Source of the DNA: Prevotellaceae bacterium UBA2852
Lineage (GTDB): Bacteria > Bacteroidota > Bacteroidia > Bacteroidales > Bacteroidaceae
Direction: 5' to 3'
Assembly (NCBI GenBank): GCA_002350855.1
Contig: DEFM01000034.1
Coordinates: 3,282 to 36,868, forward strand
Length of the DNA: 33,587 nt
The stretch's first letter is position 1, and the number at the start of each line of letters is the position of its first letter. A program made the translations under genes and the position numbers. Below are positions 24,633 through 32,061 of this stretch, piece after piece. The notes beneath the pieces were generated by a model. It made no database searches, was not told where the DNA came from, and was given only the letters and a program-made list of their open reading frames with translations.

Positions 24633-25832
24633 ATGAATAACTCACAATTATCCGACCGACTTAATCGTTTGGCTCCATCTGCTACATTAGCTATGTCACA
24701 GAAGAGCAGCGAACTCAAAGCTCAAGGCGTTGACGTCATCAACATGAGCGTTGGCGAACCCGACTTCAACACACCCGATCACATCAAGGAAGCAGCCATC
24801 AAGGCTGTGGAAGAGAACTGGACACGCTACTCTCCGGTTCCAGGTTACCCATCACTCAAGGAAGCCATCGTTGGCAAGCTCAAGCGTGAGAACAACCTCG
24901 ACTACAAACCATCACAGATACTTGTATCCAACGGGGCAAAGCAGTCGGTGTGCAACACCATCATGGCACTCATCAACGCAGGCGACGAAGTCATTGTTCC
25001 AGCACCCTACTGGGTGAGTTACCCACAGATGGTATTGATGGCAGACGGAACACCCGTGTACGTTGAAGCTACTATCGAGCAGGACTTCAAGATCACTCCT
25101 GAGCAGCTCGAGGCAGCCATCACACCACGTACACGCGCACTTATCCTCTGTTCACCAAGCAACCCTACCGGTTCGGTATATTCACATGCAGAACTCGAAG
25201 CCCTGAAGAACGTGCTCCTGCGCCACGAACGTGTCGTCGTCATCGCAGACGAAATCTACGAGCACATCAACTATGTGGGCAAACATGCGTCAATGGCTGA
25301 ATTCGACGACATCCGCCACCGTGTAGTCATCATCAATGGAGTCAGCAAGGCATACGCCATGACCGGTTGGCGCATCGGATTCATCGCTGCACCGGAATGG
25401 ATTGTCAAGGCTTGCAACAAACTGCAGGGACAGTACACCAGCGGACCATGCTCAGTAAGCCAGAAAGCTGCAGAAGCTGCCTGGAACGGTCCTCAGCAGT
25501 GCGTAGAAGACATGCGTCAGGCATTCCTCCGTCGCAAAGACCTCATCGTTCGTCTCGCTCGTGAGATTCCTGGACTTGAAGTCAATGACCCTCAGGGAGC
25601 CTTCTACCTCTTCCCACGCTGTTCAAGCTATTTCGGCAAGAGCGACGGTGACCGCGTTATTAAAACCAGCACCGACCTCGCCATGTACCTCCTCGAAGTA
25701 GGTCATGTAGCTACAGTGGGTGGTGACGCCTTCGGTTCGCCCGACTGCTTCCGCATGAGCTATGCAACCAGCGACGAGAACATCATCGAGGCAATGACAA
25801 GAATAAAGAACTGTCTTGAAAAATTGAAATAA
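24633..25832 (+). CDS. Class I pyridoxal-phosphate aminotransferase (aspartate aminotransferase type)
   Basis: 399 residues with the fold-type I aminotransferase set: NMSVGEPDFNTP (37-48), YSPVPGYPSLKEAI for the substrate loop, NGAKQSV (100-106) for PLP, CSPSNPTGSVY (173-183), DEIYEHINY, and the PLP lysine K239 in GVSKAYAMTGWRIGF. A late FRMSYATS carries the carboxylate-binding arginine. These features match bacterial Ib-subgroup aspartate aminotransferases (AspB), probably forming aspartate or another amino acid from 2-oxo acids. The exact substrate cannot be read from sequence. It is monocistronic, with a heptamer repeat in its leader and a bidirectional terminator at 25856. Confidence 0.93.
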   Translation: MNNSQLSDRLNRLAPSATLAMSQKSSELKAQGVDVINMSVGEPDFNTPDHIKEAAIKAVEENWTRYSPVPGYPSLKEAIVGKLKRENNLDYKPSQILVSNGAKQSVCNTIMALINAGDEVIVPAPYWVSYPQMVLMADGTPVYVEATIEQDFKITPEQLEAAITPRTRALILCSPSNPTGSVYSHAELEALKNVLLRHERVVVIADEIYEHINYVGKHASMAEFDDIRHRVVIINGVSKAYAMTGWRIGFIAAPEWIVKACNKLQGQYTSGPCSVSQKAAEAAWNGPQQCVEDMRQAFLRRKDLIVRLAREIPGLEVNDPQGAFYLFPRCSSYFGKSDGDRVIKTSTDLAMYLLEVGHVATVGGDAFGSPDCFRMSYATSDENIIEAMTRIKNCLEKLK

Positions 25833-25855
25833 ACAAAGAATATTCAGAATAACAA

Positions 25856-25894
25856 AACAATGGGCGTACAATACCGTGCGCCCATTGTTGTTTT
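25856..25894. terminator. Bidirectional terminator between convergent genes
   Basis: AACAATGGGCG (25856-25866) pairs perfectly with CGCCCATTGTT (25879-25889), followed by GTTTT on the right and an A-rich stretch on the left. It serves both the aminotransferase gene and the exported-protein operon ending at 25914. Confidence 0.85.
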
Positions 25895-25913
25895 AAACCT
25901 AAGTTTCAGAAAC

Positions 25914-27677
25914 TCATTTCATGTACTGTTTCCAATTCTCTTCGCTATTGGTGAATGTAGCGGAGAAACCAGTCAGAATCGTGCCATCTTCCAATGTGAT
26001 GGTTGCATTATTGAAAATCATCTCACATCCATCAGCAAAATCATCATAATTCAAATCTTTAACTATCAACGTACTATTATCACATTCAAAACGCTTTGCA
26101 ATCTGAGTTTTCCATTTACTTGGTTTTGTTGTTCCTTCATCAATTTGCTGTGAGCTGTAATGATAATGCTCAACTCTGGTATTTCGAATTGTGAATTCAT
26201 CGCATATAGCAATTATGTCCGTCTCTATTTCGCAATTCTCTACAAGTATATTCTTAGCGGTACCTTCTTGTAAAACAAATGGCATATCTGAATCGTCATC
26301 CCATCTCCAATCCCATGGTTCTGTATTGATATTCCGTATTGTGAGGTTTTCAAAATTTCCTTTTATACCATAGTATTGTGAATGACAGTTTTGGATTGTT
26401 ACATTAGTAATGCCTTCTAATAAAGAAGGTCCATGGCTATATGCATTGAATCCCACATTGTCAAGCATCAGGTCTTTGATTTGTGTGCCTTTAATACCAA
26501 TGCCATGATAACCTATGTTCGGATTATTATTGATATTTACATCACGCAAATATGGCAAGTTAACACCAAAATCACCATTAACTGTTGGTGTGTTTACATG
26601 GAATCCCCATAGATTATTGTCTTCCCAGTTGATACCTACGACACGCCCTTTTTCATCGGTCGTAACGCCATACCATTCACCGAGCATGGTTTCTGTGTCC
26701 CAGTTGTCATAATGATTCCAGTTGGCACTTGGTCCCATTCCATTCCATCCTTCATATCCTATAGCTAATAGTCCTTGACGTTGATCGATGAATTTTCCAG
26801 GCTCTGTGTGTTCACCATATACAGGACGAATACAACGTCCGAAATAAGTTGAAGTTATGTAATTACCCATGTATTCGGTAGCACTCAATTCCATATAATT
26901 ATCCTTGAAATTGAAGTAAATCACTCCACCCGTGCTTCCAGTTCCAGGAGACAATGTTCCACTGGTAGTATATGACGCAAACTTCCCTGCTCTGACCAAA
27001 CCGTCAAAACCATATTCGGCAGCTGGATCAGCGTCGTGTTTAGAAGTGTTTTTCGATCTCATATAACCGCTTGCTGGCAGGAATATACTGTTACCATTCG
27101 GACCTGTAACTTTCATTCCGCAAGTATCGTTGAGCACAATCCATTCCCATGTACATTCCTCACGCAACTCACACCATTCCTTCCAAGTAGGTATGCGCCA
27201 CTGTCCTCCCCACTTCAGTGTTGCTGCGTCCACAGTCGAGCCACTAATGTCGTCTAATGTATTTAGATCTGTCTGTTGCTCGTATGTCAACTCGCGTCTT
27301 GCATAAATAAGTGCAACATCATCATATATTTCCTGTGTTGCAACACCTCCAAATGTATAATATCCACCATATTCTTCTGGAACAGTTGCATCGAGGTTGA
27401 ACGGTGCCCATTTCACACTAAGACCAAGGTCTACAGGCTCAATAGTTACAATGGGGGGGTTAATATTTGGAATAGTGTCATTATTAATGGAATCATTATT
27501 TGTTGTATCATCTATTATAATAGTAGTATTTGAAGCAAAGACAATACTGTCCACCTGAGCTACAGGAATGGTCAATACAACTTGACCATTTCTATAGAAA
27601 ACAAACGATTTTGTTTTCTGTGCATTAGCTACAAGACATAGCATAATGGAAATGAACGTGAATATATATTTTTTCAT
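25914..27677 (-). CDS. Exported protein with a Fibrobacter-paralogous-type domain and leucine-rich/parallel-beta repeats
   Basis: 587 residues, last gene of a three-gene operon. A signal peptide (about 1-19, ANAQ) is followed by a short strand motif FYRNGQVVLTIPVAQVDSIVF common on Bacteroidota surface proteins. An Asn/Asp/Thr-rich linker (about 51-77) is partly coded by a run of seven C. Residues about 82-287 (VDLGLSVKWA, WRIPTWKEW, IFLPASGYM, FGRCIRPVYG) match the Fibrobacter succinogenes major paralogous or DUF1566-like domain. Residues about 298-345 (GEWYGVTTDEKGRV) are the N-cap seen before leucine-rich repeats. Then come about ten parallel strands (e.g. NVTIQNCH, NLTIRNI, NILVENCEI) resembling a beta-solenoid. 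It ends with no clear T9SS tail, and the ligand is unknown. Confidence 0.7.
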   Translation of the reverse strand: MKKYIFTFISIMLCLVANAQKTKSFVFYRNGQVVLTIPVAQVDSIVFASNTTIIIDDTTNNDSINNDTIPNINPPIVTIEPVDLGLSVKWAPFNLDATVPEEYGGYYTFGGVATQEIYDDVALIYARRELTYEQQTDLNTLDDISGSTVDAATLKWGGQWRIPTWKEWCELREECTWEWIVLNDTCGMKVTGPNGNSIFLPASGYMRSKNTSKHDADPAAEYGFDGLVRAGKFASYTTSGTLSPGTGSTGGVIYFNFKDNYMELSATEYMGNYITSTYFGRCIRPVYGEHTEPGKFIDQRQGLLAIGYEGWNGMGPSANWNHYDNWDTETMLGEWYGVTTDEKGRVVGINWEDNNLWGFHVNTPTVNGDFGVNLPYLRDVNINNNPNIGYHGIGIKGTQIKDLMLDNVGFNAYSHGPSLLEGITNVTIQNCHSQYYGIKGNFENLTIRNINTEPWDWRWDDDSDMPFVLQEGTAKNILVENCEIETDIIAICDEFTIRNTRVEHYHYSSQQIDEGTTKPSKWKTQIAKRFECDNSTLIVKDLNYDDFADGCEMIFNNATITLEDGTILTGFSATFTNSEENWKQYMK

Positions 27678-27682
27678 AGCAG

Positions 27683-28180
27683 CTACTTTTTGATTAGTTT
27701 GAAAACTTGAGTGTCAATCTGTAATAGATAAATTCCTTGTTTTACAGAATGAACGTTTATTCTATTGTTACCACTACTCAAAGCCGTTGTTGAAATTAAT
27801 TGGCCATTGGGTGTAAAGATACGTGCTGTTGTGTCGTGATTTAGACCTTGAATCATTATTATGTCTGAAGACTGCCTGAAACTAATGCAGAGATTAGTGC
27901 CTTTAAGAGTTGTGATATCTGTAGTTTCTTCATCAATTTCCTCAAAAGAGATACATAGACCAACCTCTATTTTTGCAGAGCCAAGACGCTCACCTTCCTT
28001 TGATACAAGATAAATTATATCGCCTTCTACATCAAGCCTTCCTATATTTGCAATAGCTTTATGAAGTTCCATTTTCCCGAATTGAGATATAACAACTCCA
28101 GGTTGGTTCTGTGCCTTAACCTGTGTTATCATTAGCAGTGACACAATGACTGCCATGCATATATTAAAGATGTATTTCAT
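27683..28180 (-). CDS. Small exported protein ending in a T9SS type A-like sorting domain
   Basis: 165 residues: a signal peptide (about 1-23, VKAQ), a short unique region, then about 75 residues with the form of the type IX secretion C-terminal domain. That domain has IIMIQGLNHDTTARIFTPNGQLIST, a variable loop, and INVHSVKQGIYLLQIDTQVFKLIKK. The typical G-x-Y-x-(V/L) strand and basic end are visible. It begins 13 bases after the upstream secreted-protein gene and stops 5 bases before the next one, so all three are co-transcribed. The mature part before the domain is under 70 residues, so the protein is little more than a sorting domain. Confidence 0.75.
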   Translation of the reverse strand: MKYIFNICMAVIVSLLMITQVKAQNQPGVVISQFGKMELHKAIANIGRLDVEGDIIYLVSKEGERLGSAKIEVGLCISFEEIDEETTDITTLKGTNLCISFRQSSDIIMIQGLNHDTTARIFTPNGQLISTTALSSGNNRINVHSVKQGIYLLQIDTQVFKLIKK

Positions 28181-28193
28181 AATAACTTATTAT

Positions 28194-29450
28194 TTATTGA
28201 ATTGCCATATCTAAAATATAATCTCTGTTCCCAGAAGTCCATATAAGTTCCCCGTTTTTCCACAGCACTCCATTATAAATAGTTTGTTCTACATCATAAT
28301 TTGATGTGTGTGCATATATATAGACATCATTTTGGTCTAATAAAAAGTATGGAGTTTTTTCTGTTACGCCTCTTATCCAGTTCGCAGACCCATCAAGTGA
28401 ATAAACTAATAAACCATTCTTTAATACAAATAAACAATTTGTTCCTTCCTCGTTTGTTGCCGAGCATAATATATATACATTGCCACTATTATCTATCGTA
28501 ATACGTTCGGCATTTGGATATTGGGGATATTCTATAGTCTCAGCCCCATTATAATATGTTGCACTATAAACTGTATAACGGTCATGCTTTTCATCATAAT
28601 AATAATGTTTCGCTTCATCTGGTATGTATTGATAATACTCTGTCATTGTTCTTCCGACAATATGAGGTGTTCCATTATGAACATTAATGTCGTTAACAAT
28701 AAGCCTCTTGCTCATATCAACATTTTGTAAAAAAGTAAACTCTCCATTATGTTCAAGGCGCCATATAGTAGTAGATGAAGACCAAGCGTTAGTTGAGTGA
28801 TAAGAGCCTGATATTGTGTAAGCTTGAACTGTATACATCTCTTCATTGTCTATATCTGTATATTGACCTATTGATACAGCATTATCTTGGTTCTTTATAT
28901 AAAAGCTAAAAACCTCATATAAACTTACTTCAGGCTTGCATGCCCATAAAAAAATATATATATCTTCACCGTCAATTAACAATCTTTCATTGTGTGGTTC
29001 AGTATATCTATTATCAATTATAGAATATAAGTATTCAGAGTTTTTCCAAATTGCATATTCTCTGTTGTTTGTACCATTACCAACATTATCAACAAAACTT
29101 CTGTAGCCTAAGATATAAATATCTTCACCCTTTCTTTCTACGGATGCAGGAACAAAAACATCATCGCGTCCAGGTATTTTCAATTCTGTCTCAATACCAT
29201 TGATGAGAAGTAGTATATTAAAGTGCTCTTTTTCTTCATTATAATGAGCTAATACAATATATGAATTCCTTTCGGGAATAACAGGGCCAACTGTCTCCTT
29301 AACAGTAACACTGTCTATCACTATGTCGTGCTTCACTTGTTCGTTGTGATACACATGTACTCTTTGACTTAGATTTTCCTGCGCAGCCACAGGTAAGCAT
29401 AGGCTTGTAAAAGCAATGAAGAATAAAAAATGTCTTGGTTTTCTTTTCAT
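28194..29450 (-). CDS. Exported beta-repeat protein of unknown function
   Basis: 418 residues from the ATG at 29450; the frame runs to 29489, but Met14 of it begins MKRKPRHFLFF, a signal peptide ending VAAQ. The rest is beta-rich. Repeating strand pairs such as GEDIYILGY, GEDIYIFLW, GNVYILCS, NDVYIYAH and WKNG appear four to five times, suggesting a beta-propeller. No catalytic motif or sorting domain is visible, so it may rely on the partner protein downstream. It is AT-rich relative to neighbouring genes. First gene of the three-gene operon, promoter at 29494-29501. Confidence 0.65.
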   Translation of the reverse strand: MKRKPRHFLFFIAFTSLCLPVAAQENLSQRVHVYHNEQVKHDIVIDSVTVKETVGPVIPERNSYIVLAHYNEEKEHFNILLLINGIETELKIPGRDDVFVPASVERKGEDIYILGYRSFVDNVGNGTNNREYAIWKNSEYLYSIIDNRYTEPHNERLLIDGEDIYIFLWACKPEVSLYEVFSFYIKNQDNAVSIGQYTDIDNEEMYTVQAYTISGSYHSTNAWSSSTTIWRLEHNGEFTFLQNVDMSKRLIVNDINVHNGTPHIVGRTMTEYYQYIPDEAKHYYYDEKHDRYTVYSATYYNGAETIEYPQYPNAERITIDNSGNVYILCSATNEEGTNCLFVLKNGLLVYSLDGSANWIRGVTEKTPYFLLDQNDVYIYAHTSNYDVEQTIYNGVLWKNGELIWTSGNRDYILDMAIQ

Positions 29451-29493
29451 AGTTATACTATTAAGGTTCTCAACATGATTTAGTAACACTTTG

Positions 29494-29501
29494 CAAAAAT
29501 A
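29494..29501 (-). promoter_or_regulatory. -7 element of the three-gene exported-protein operon
   Basis: TATTTTTG on the minus strand (29501-29494), 44 bases ahead of the ATG at 29450. CAAA (minus TTTG) occurs at 29519-29522 and 29524-29527, giving 17 or 22 spacer bases, which is not ideal. Confidence 0.5.
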
Positions 29502-29698
29502 CGAATTTTTCTAAACAACAAAACAAAATCAGTTGATTTTAAATAATAAAACGGAAGTAATTACGTACCTCAACTATTTTCATTATCTACAACATATCAT
29601 CACCTGCCCCATTCATTTAACGATTTCAAGCATTTGCCAGATCAACGTTATTTAGAATCAATATAAATAAGCGACAAGGCATTTTTTAACATTAATAG

Positions 29699-29750
29699 AC
29701 CCTCTCTAACTCCCCCAAGGGGGAGGATAAAGCCATCCGGATGGTAATTC
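29699..29750. repeat. C-rich palindromic element in the large intergenic region
   Basis: CTAACTCCCCCAAGGGGGAG (29707-29726 approx) followed by GCCATCCGGATGGT (29732-29745). It aligns with 20231-20269, where a C-rich arm is followed by ACCGTC-CT-GACGGT. It directly precedes the heptamer element. Confidence 0.65.
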
Positions 29751-29781
29751 TTCACTCTTCATTCTTCATTCTTCACTTAAA
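29747..29781 (+). repeat. Heptamer element without a neighbouring gene
   Basis: ATTCTTC, ACTCTTC, ATTCTTC, ATTCTTC, then ACTTAAA. Same layout as at 22320 and 24575, but the nearest plus-strand start codon is about 890 bases away (30673). Confidence 0.9.
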
Positions 29782-29798
29782 AACGTTTCGTTTGTTAT

Positions 29799-29839
29799 TT
29801 GCGAATTTTATTCGCAATTTGCGAGTCAAAACTCGCAAA
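29799..29839. repeat. Two adjacent hairpins
   Basis: TTGCGAAT (29799-29806) pairs with ATTCGCAA (29810-29817), loop 3. TTTGCGAGT (29818-29826) pairs with ACTCGCAAA (29831-29839), loop 4. The second begins where the first ends, and both share TTGCGA. Confidence 0.75.
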
Positions 29840-29855
29840 AACGGAGCAAACTGTC

Positions 29856-29896
29856 AAGAACTCAAAAACTCAAAAACTAAAAAACTTAAGTTTTTT
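29856..29896 (+). repeat. Octamer array and palindrome without a neighbouring gene
   Basis: AAGAACTC, AAAAACTC, AAAAACTA, AAAAACTT in register (29856-29887). The last unit is the left half of an 18-base palindrome AAAAAACTTAAGTTTTTT (about 29879-29896). Confidence 0.8.
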
Positions 29897-29971
29897 AAAA
29901 ACTCCGCTTAACTTCCGTTTCAAAAAAACTTAACTTTGACATTTTGCAAAGTTAACTTTCGTCGGAAAAAG

Positions 29972-30001
29972 AGTTCGCCAGAGTTTCAACTCCGGCGAAC
30001 T
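29972..30001. repeat. Hairpin in the large intergenic region
   Basis: AGTTCGCC (29972-29979) pairs with GGCGAACT (29994-30001), extended inward by GAGT/ACTC (29981-29984 with 29989-29992) across one mismatch, loop 4. ATCATTTTG follows on the plus strand, a weak terminator at best. Confidence 0.65.
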
Positions 30002-30017
30002 ATCATTTTGACAAAAA

Positions 30018-30070
30018 GACAAAAAAAGAAAGGATGCATATCCGCTATTCGAATATGCATCCTTTCCCTG
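30018..30070 (-). ncRNA. Possible very short hairpin RNA
   Basis: A minus-strand promoter (30108-30077) should start transcription near 30070. The first 14-pair hairpin, GAAAGGATGCATAT (30066-30053 on the minus strand) with ATATGCATCCTTTC (30041-30028), is followed at once by seven T (30027-30021). The product would be a hairpin RNA of about 50 bases. No gene is attached. It is inferred from sequence alone. Confidence 0.35.
30021..30066 (-). terminator. Strong terminator-like hairpin, minus strand
   Basis: 14 perfect pairs (30028-30041 with 30053-30066), loop of 11, then TTTTTTT on the minus strand (30027-30021). On the plus strand no T-run follows. Confidence 0.7.
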
Positions 30071-30076
30071 CTAATG

Positions 30077-30108
30077 CAAAGATAATACATTTTTCTGCGA
30101 AATGCAAA
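30077..30108 (-). promoter_or_regulatory. Near-consensus minus-strand promoter in the intergenic region
   Basis: Minus strand TTTG (30108-30105), 20 bases, TATCTTTG (30084-30077). It lies within 10 bases of the hairpin at 30066. Its -33 box is in an arm of another hairpin, AAATGTTAA/TTAACATTT (30106-30114 with 30123-30131). Confidence 0.65.
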
Positions 30109-30131
30109 TGTTAAATCCCGAATTAACATTT

Positions 30132-30588
30132 ATCTACAAATTCCAATAATCTGATTACCAGCCAAATGACAATTCTCAAAATCAAGGATTTCAAGAATTA
30201 AAAGGATTGTTTTTTTCAACATCGTGCTCCGCACTAAGATTTATATGATTAAAAAGATTATTATTAAATATACAAAAACAAGAAAGGGTTCTACAGGTTT
30301 TTGTCTAAATAATTATTAATGGGAAATTATATGGGGAATTATATGGTAATTCGTGTTTTATCTTAAAACCATTTTCGTTTTGCTTATCGTTTTGGTTAAA
30401 GTATATTTTTCTTTCAAAAAGAGATTTTTCAGGATTACTACACACATAGTGTGTATCCCATTATAACAATACCTGACAATTATTAGTGTTCAAGTAAATT
30501 CTTGTTTTTTATTTAAATCCCTATACCCATTTTATTCATGTGAACCAATAATAATGTAACTTTGTCGTTGAAAAAAAATTTTCGGTGA
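30132..30588. other. AT-rich intergenic remainder before the sigma-factor operon
   Basis: No gene is seen. It contains a nonamer array TCAAGGATT, TCAAGAATT, AAAAGGATT (30182-30208), related to the repeat in the M6 protease gene. A 12-base tandem duplication GGGAAATTATAT/GGGGAATTATAT lies at 30321-30344. A small hairpin TACACAC-ATA-GTGTGTA lies at 30439-30455. Two plus-strand -7 boxes at 30557-30564 and 30616-30623 lie at and beyond its right end. Confidence 0.6.
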
Positions 30589-30623
30589 ATGTCACCTTTT
30601 GCTCTTTTGACTTGTTATATTTG
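30557..30623 (+). promoter_or_regulatory. -7 elements for the sigma-factor operon
   Basis: TAACTTTG (30557-30564) and TATATTTG (30616-30623) both match TAnnTTTG. Neither has a perfect TTTG at 19-21 bases. The second gives a leader of about 43 A-rich bases before the ATG at 30673, which supports that start over the in-frame ATG at 30589. Confidence 0.5.
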
Positions 30624-30672
30624 CGACCAGGTCAAAAAAAACAAAAAGTCTAACAATAAAAAAAAGAAGAAA

Positions 30673-31119
30673 ATGCATCAATTTATCAAAATCTTACCTG
30701 CCCTTGCATGTGGGTGCATACTCCCCATCTTTGCAATTTGGATGGGTGTTCGTAAGGAAATGAACGAGGCCAACACCCGTATGCAGATTGTGCTGGCAGC
30801 CATTGAAAAGAATCCAGATATGGATCTCGAAGAGCTGATGAAGAAGATTTCACCAAAGAAAAAACTCCTGAAGGAGAAACTTCTTACAAAACTGCTGTGG
30901 GGTGGCATCATCGCTTTTCTGGGTATTGGCATCATCGGATTCTGCACAGTTCAAGGCTATATTGGCGGAATGAACTCAACAGACCTTCAAGTGTTTAGCC
31001 TAGCCGGTGTTGTCCTTTCAGGTGTCGGCATTGCATTCCTTGTCAATTACTTCGTAGGTAAGAAGATGCTGGCCAAGGAGATGGAGGCAGAGCAAAAGAA
31101 ACTGTTAGAGCAGGCATAA
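30673..31119 (+). CDS. Small membrane protein (DUF6249-like), first gene of the sigma operon
   Basis: 148 residues from the ATG at 30673. An N-terminal helix (about 4-23) is followed by a charged segment rich in Lys and Glu (about 25-70, MNEANTRMQ...PKKKLLKEKLL). Two helices (about 76-95 and 105-127) and a charged, coiled-coil-like tail (KEMEAEQKKLLEQA) complete it. The pattern recalls DUF6249 proteins that sit beside ECF sigma factors in Prevotella/Bacteroides, though I am not sure of the name. The open frame begins at 30589, but its first 28 codons overlap a -7 box and are Lys/Asn-rich, so the later ATG is chosen. It is followed after 3 bases by the sigma-factor gene. Confidence 0.75.
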   Translation: MHQFIKILPALACGCILPIFAIWMGVRKEMNEANTRMQIVLAAIEKNPDMDLEELMKKISPKKKLLKEKLLTKLLWGGIIAFLGIGIIGFCTVQGYIGGMNSTDLQVFSLAGVVLSGVGIAFLVNYFVGKKMLAKEMEAEQKKLLEQA

Positions 31120-31122
31120 CCC

Positions 31123-31599
31123 GTGACTCGCGAAGTATTCATAGCACATGTAGAGCGTGAGCAGGAGGCACTACGTGCTTTCTTGCTCGCTCTATGCTGT
31201 GGGAAAAAGGACGATGCCGACGACCTGGCTCAAGATACGCTGGTGAAAGCCTACCTCTCATCAGCAGGATATCAAGACAAGGGGAAGTTCCGTTCATGGC
31301 TCTTCAAGATTGCCCACAACACATTTCTTAACCACAAGGAAAGCATGCACACGATGGCAAGTATAGAAGAGGCAAGGACACTAATCAGTAATAGCAACTC
31401 CGACTCCGCTTTCCTGCATCAGGACCTCTATCTGGCACTGAGCACCCTGCCACCCAAAGAACGTTCCGCAATCACCTTGTACTACCTCTCAGACTATAGC
31501 ATCAAGGAAATATCCTCAATTACAGACACCCAGGAAGACGCTGTCAAAAAGCAACTCTCACGGGGACGAGACAAATTAAAAGAAAGGCTAAAACTATGA
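31123..31599 (+). CDS. ECF-type RNA polymerase sigma factor
   Basis: 158 residues with the minimal sigma-70 form. Region 2 runs from about 12 to 70, with DDADDLAQDTLVKAYLS (core binding) and GKFRSWLFKIAHNTFLNHKES (-10 recognition). Region 4 runs from about 103 to 155, with LPPKERSAITLYYLSDYSIKEISSITD and the helix-turn-helix ending QLSRGRDKLKERL. It lacks regions 1 and 3, as expected for ECF factors. GTG start at 31123, 3 bases after the upstream gene. Its stop overlaps the next start by four bases (ATGA). The target regulon cannot be read from the sequence. Confidence 0.92.
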   Translation: MTREVFIAHVEREQEALRAFLLALCCGKKDDADDLAQDTLVKAYLSSAGYQDKGKFRSWLFKIAHNTFLNHKESMHTMASIEEARTLISNSNSDSAFLHQDLYLALSTLPPKERSAITLYYLSDYSIKEISSITDTQEDAVKKQLSRGRDKLKERLKL

Positions 31600-32006
31600 C
31601 AAAGGATAATGCTTTAGTAGAGCTGTTTCAAGCTCAGAAACCACATTTTGATGACAGTGCCGACTTCATGGCTGCACTGACAAAGCGACTCAATGCCGTA
31701 GAGTTCATCAAGCAACATCAGGAAGCAACTATCCGCCATTACAAGAAGGCCATGATAGCAGCTTTTCTCGTCGGTGTCGTTTGCGGAGGTGTTTCTATCG
31801 GATATCTACTTACCTCACCAGTTGATGAACCGCTCATCACCTTTGATGTAAAGACAGGATTCCTGCAATGGCTTTCAGAGAATTCCCGCTTGATTACCGC
31901 AACTATTCTTTCTCTACTCACGACTATAGGAATCACCAGTATCATCGGCAACATCCACGACATCCGGCGTATGCGAATATCATATCAAAAACCTGAACAG
32001 GGGTGA
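31596..32006 (+). CDS. Two-helix membrane protein, possible anti-sigma factor
   Basis: 136 residues. A soluble N-terminus (1-48) contains DDSADFMAALTKRLNAVEFIKQHQ, two membrane helices (about 51-70 and 97-117) flank a short periplasmic segment, and a basic C-terminus follows. It overlaps the sigma-factor stop codon by four bases, the usual place for an anti-sigma factor. The soluble N-terminus with a Leu/Phe/His helix could bind region 2 or 4. No zinc-binding HxxxCxxC motif of classical ASD anti-sigma factors is present, so the role is inferred from position. Confidence 0.6.
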   Translation: MTKDNALVELFQAQKPHFDDSADFMAALTKRLNAVEFIKQHQEATIRHYKKAMIAAFLVGVVCGGVSIGYLLTSPVDEPLITFDVKTGFLQWLSENSRLITATILSLLTTIGITSIIGNIHDIRRMRISYQKPEQG

Positions 32007-32061
32007 ATTCCTGTGTTTGAGTTTCATATTCTTTTTTCAACAAAAACAGAAAAAACAAACG

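Noticed and set aside
29747..29896. CRISPR array in the repeat-rich intergenic region
   Set aside because: Units are 7-8 bases without spacers, and no cas gene is present.
29930..29955. Two facing TAACTTTG boxes in an inverted repeat (TTAACTTTG-N8-CAAAGTTAA), taken as promoters
   Set aside because: Neither has TTTG or TTG 19-21 bases upstream, so they are kept only as an inverted repeat.
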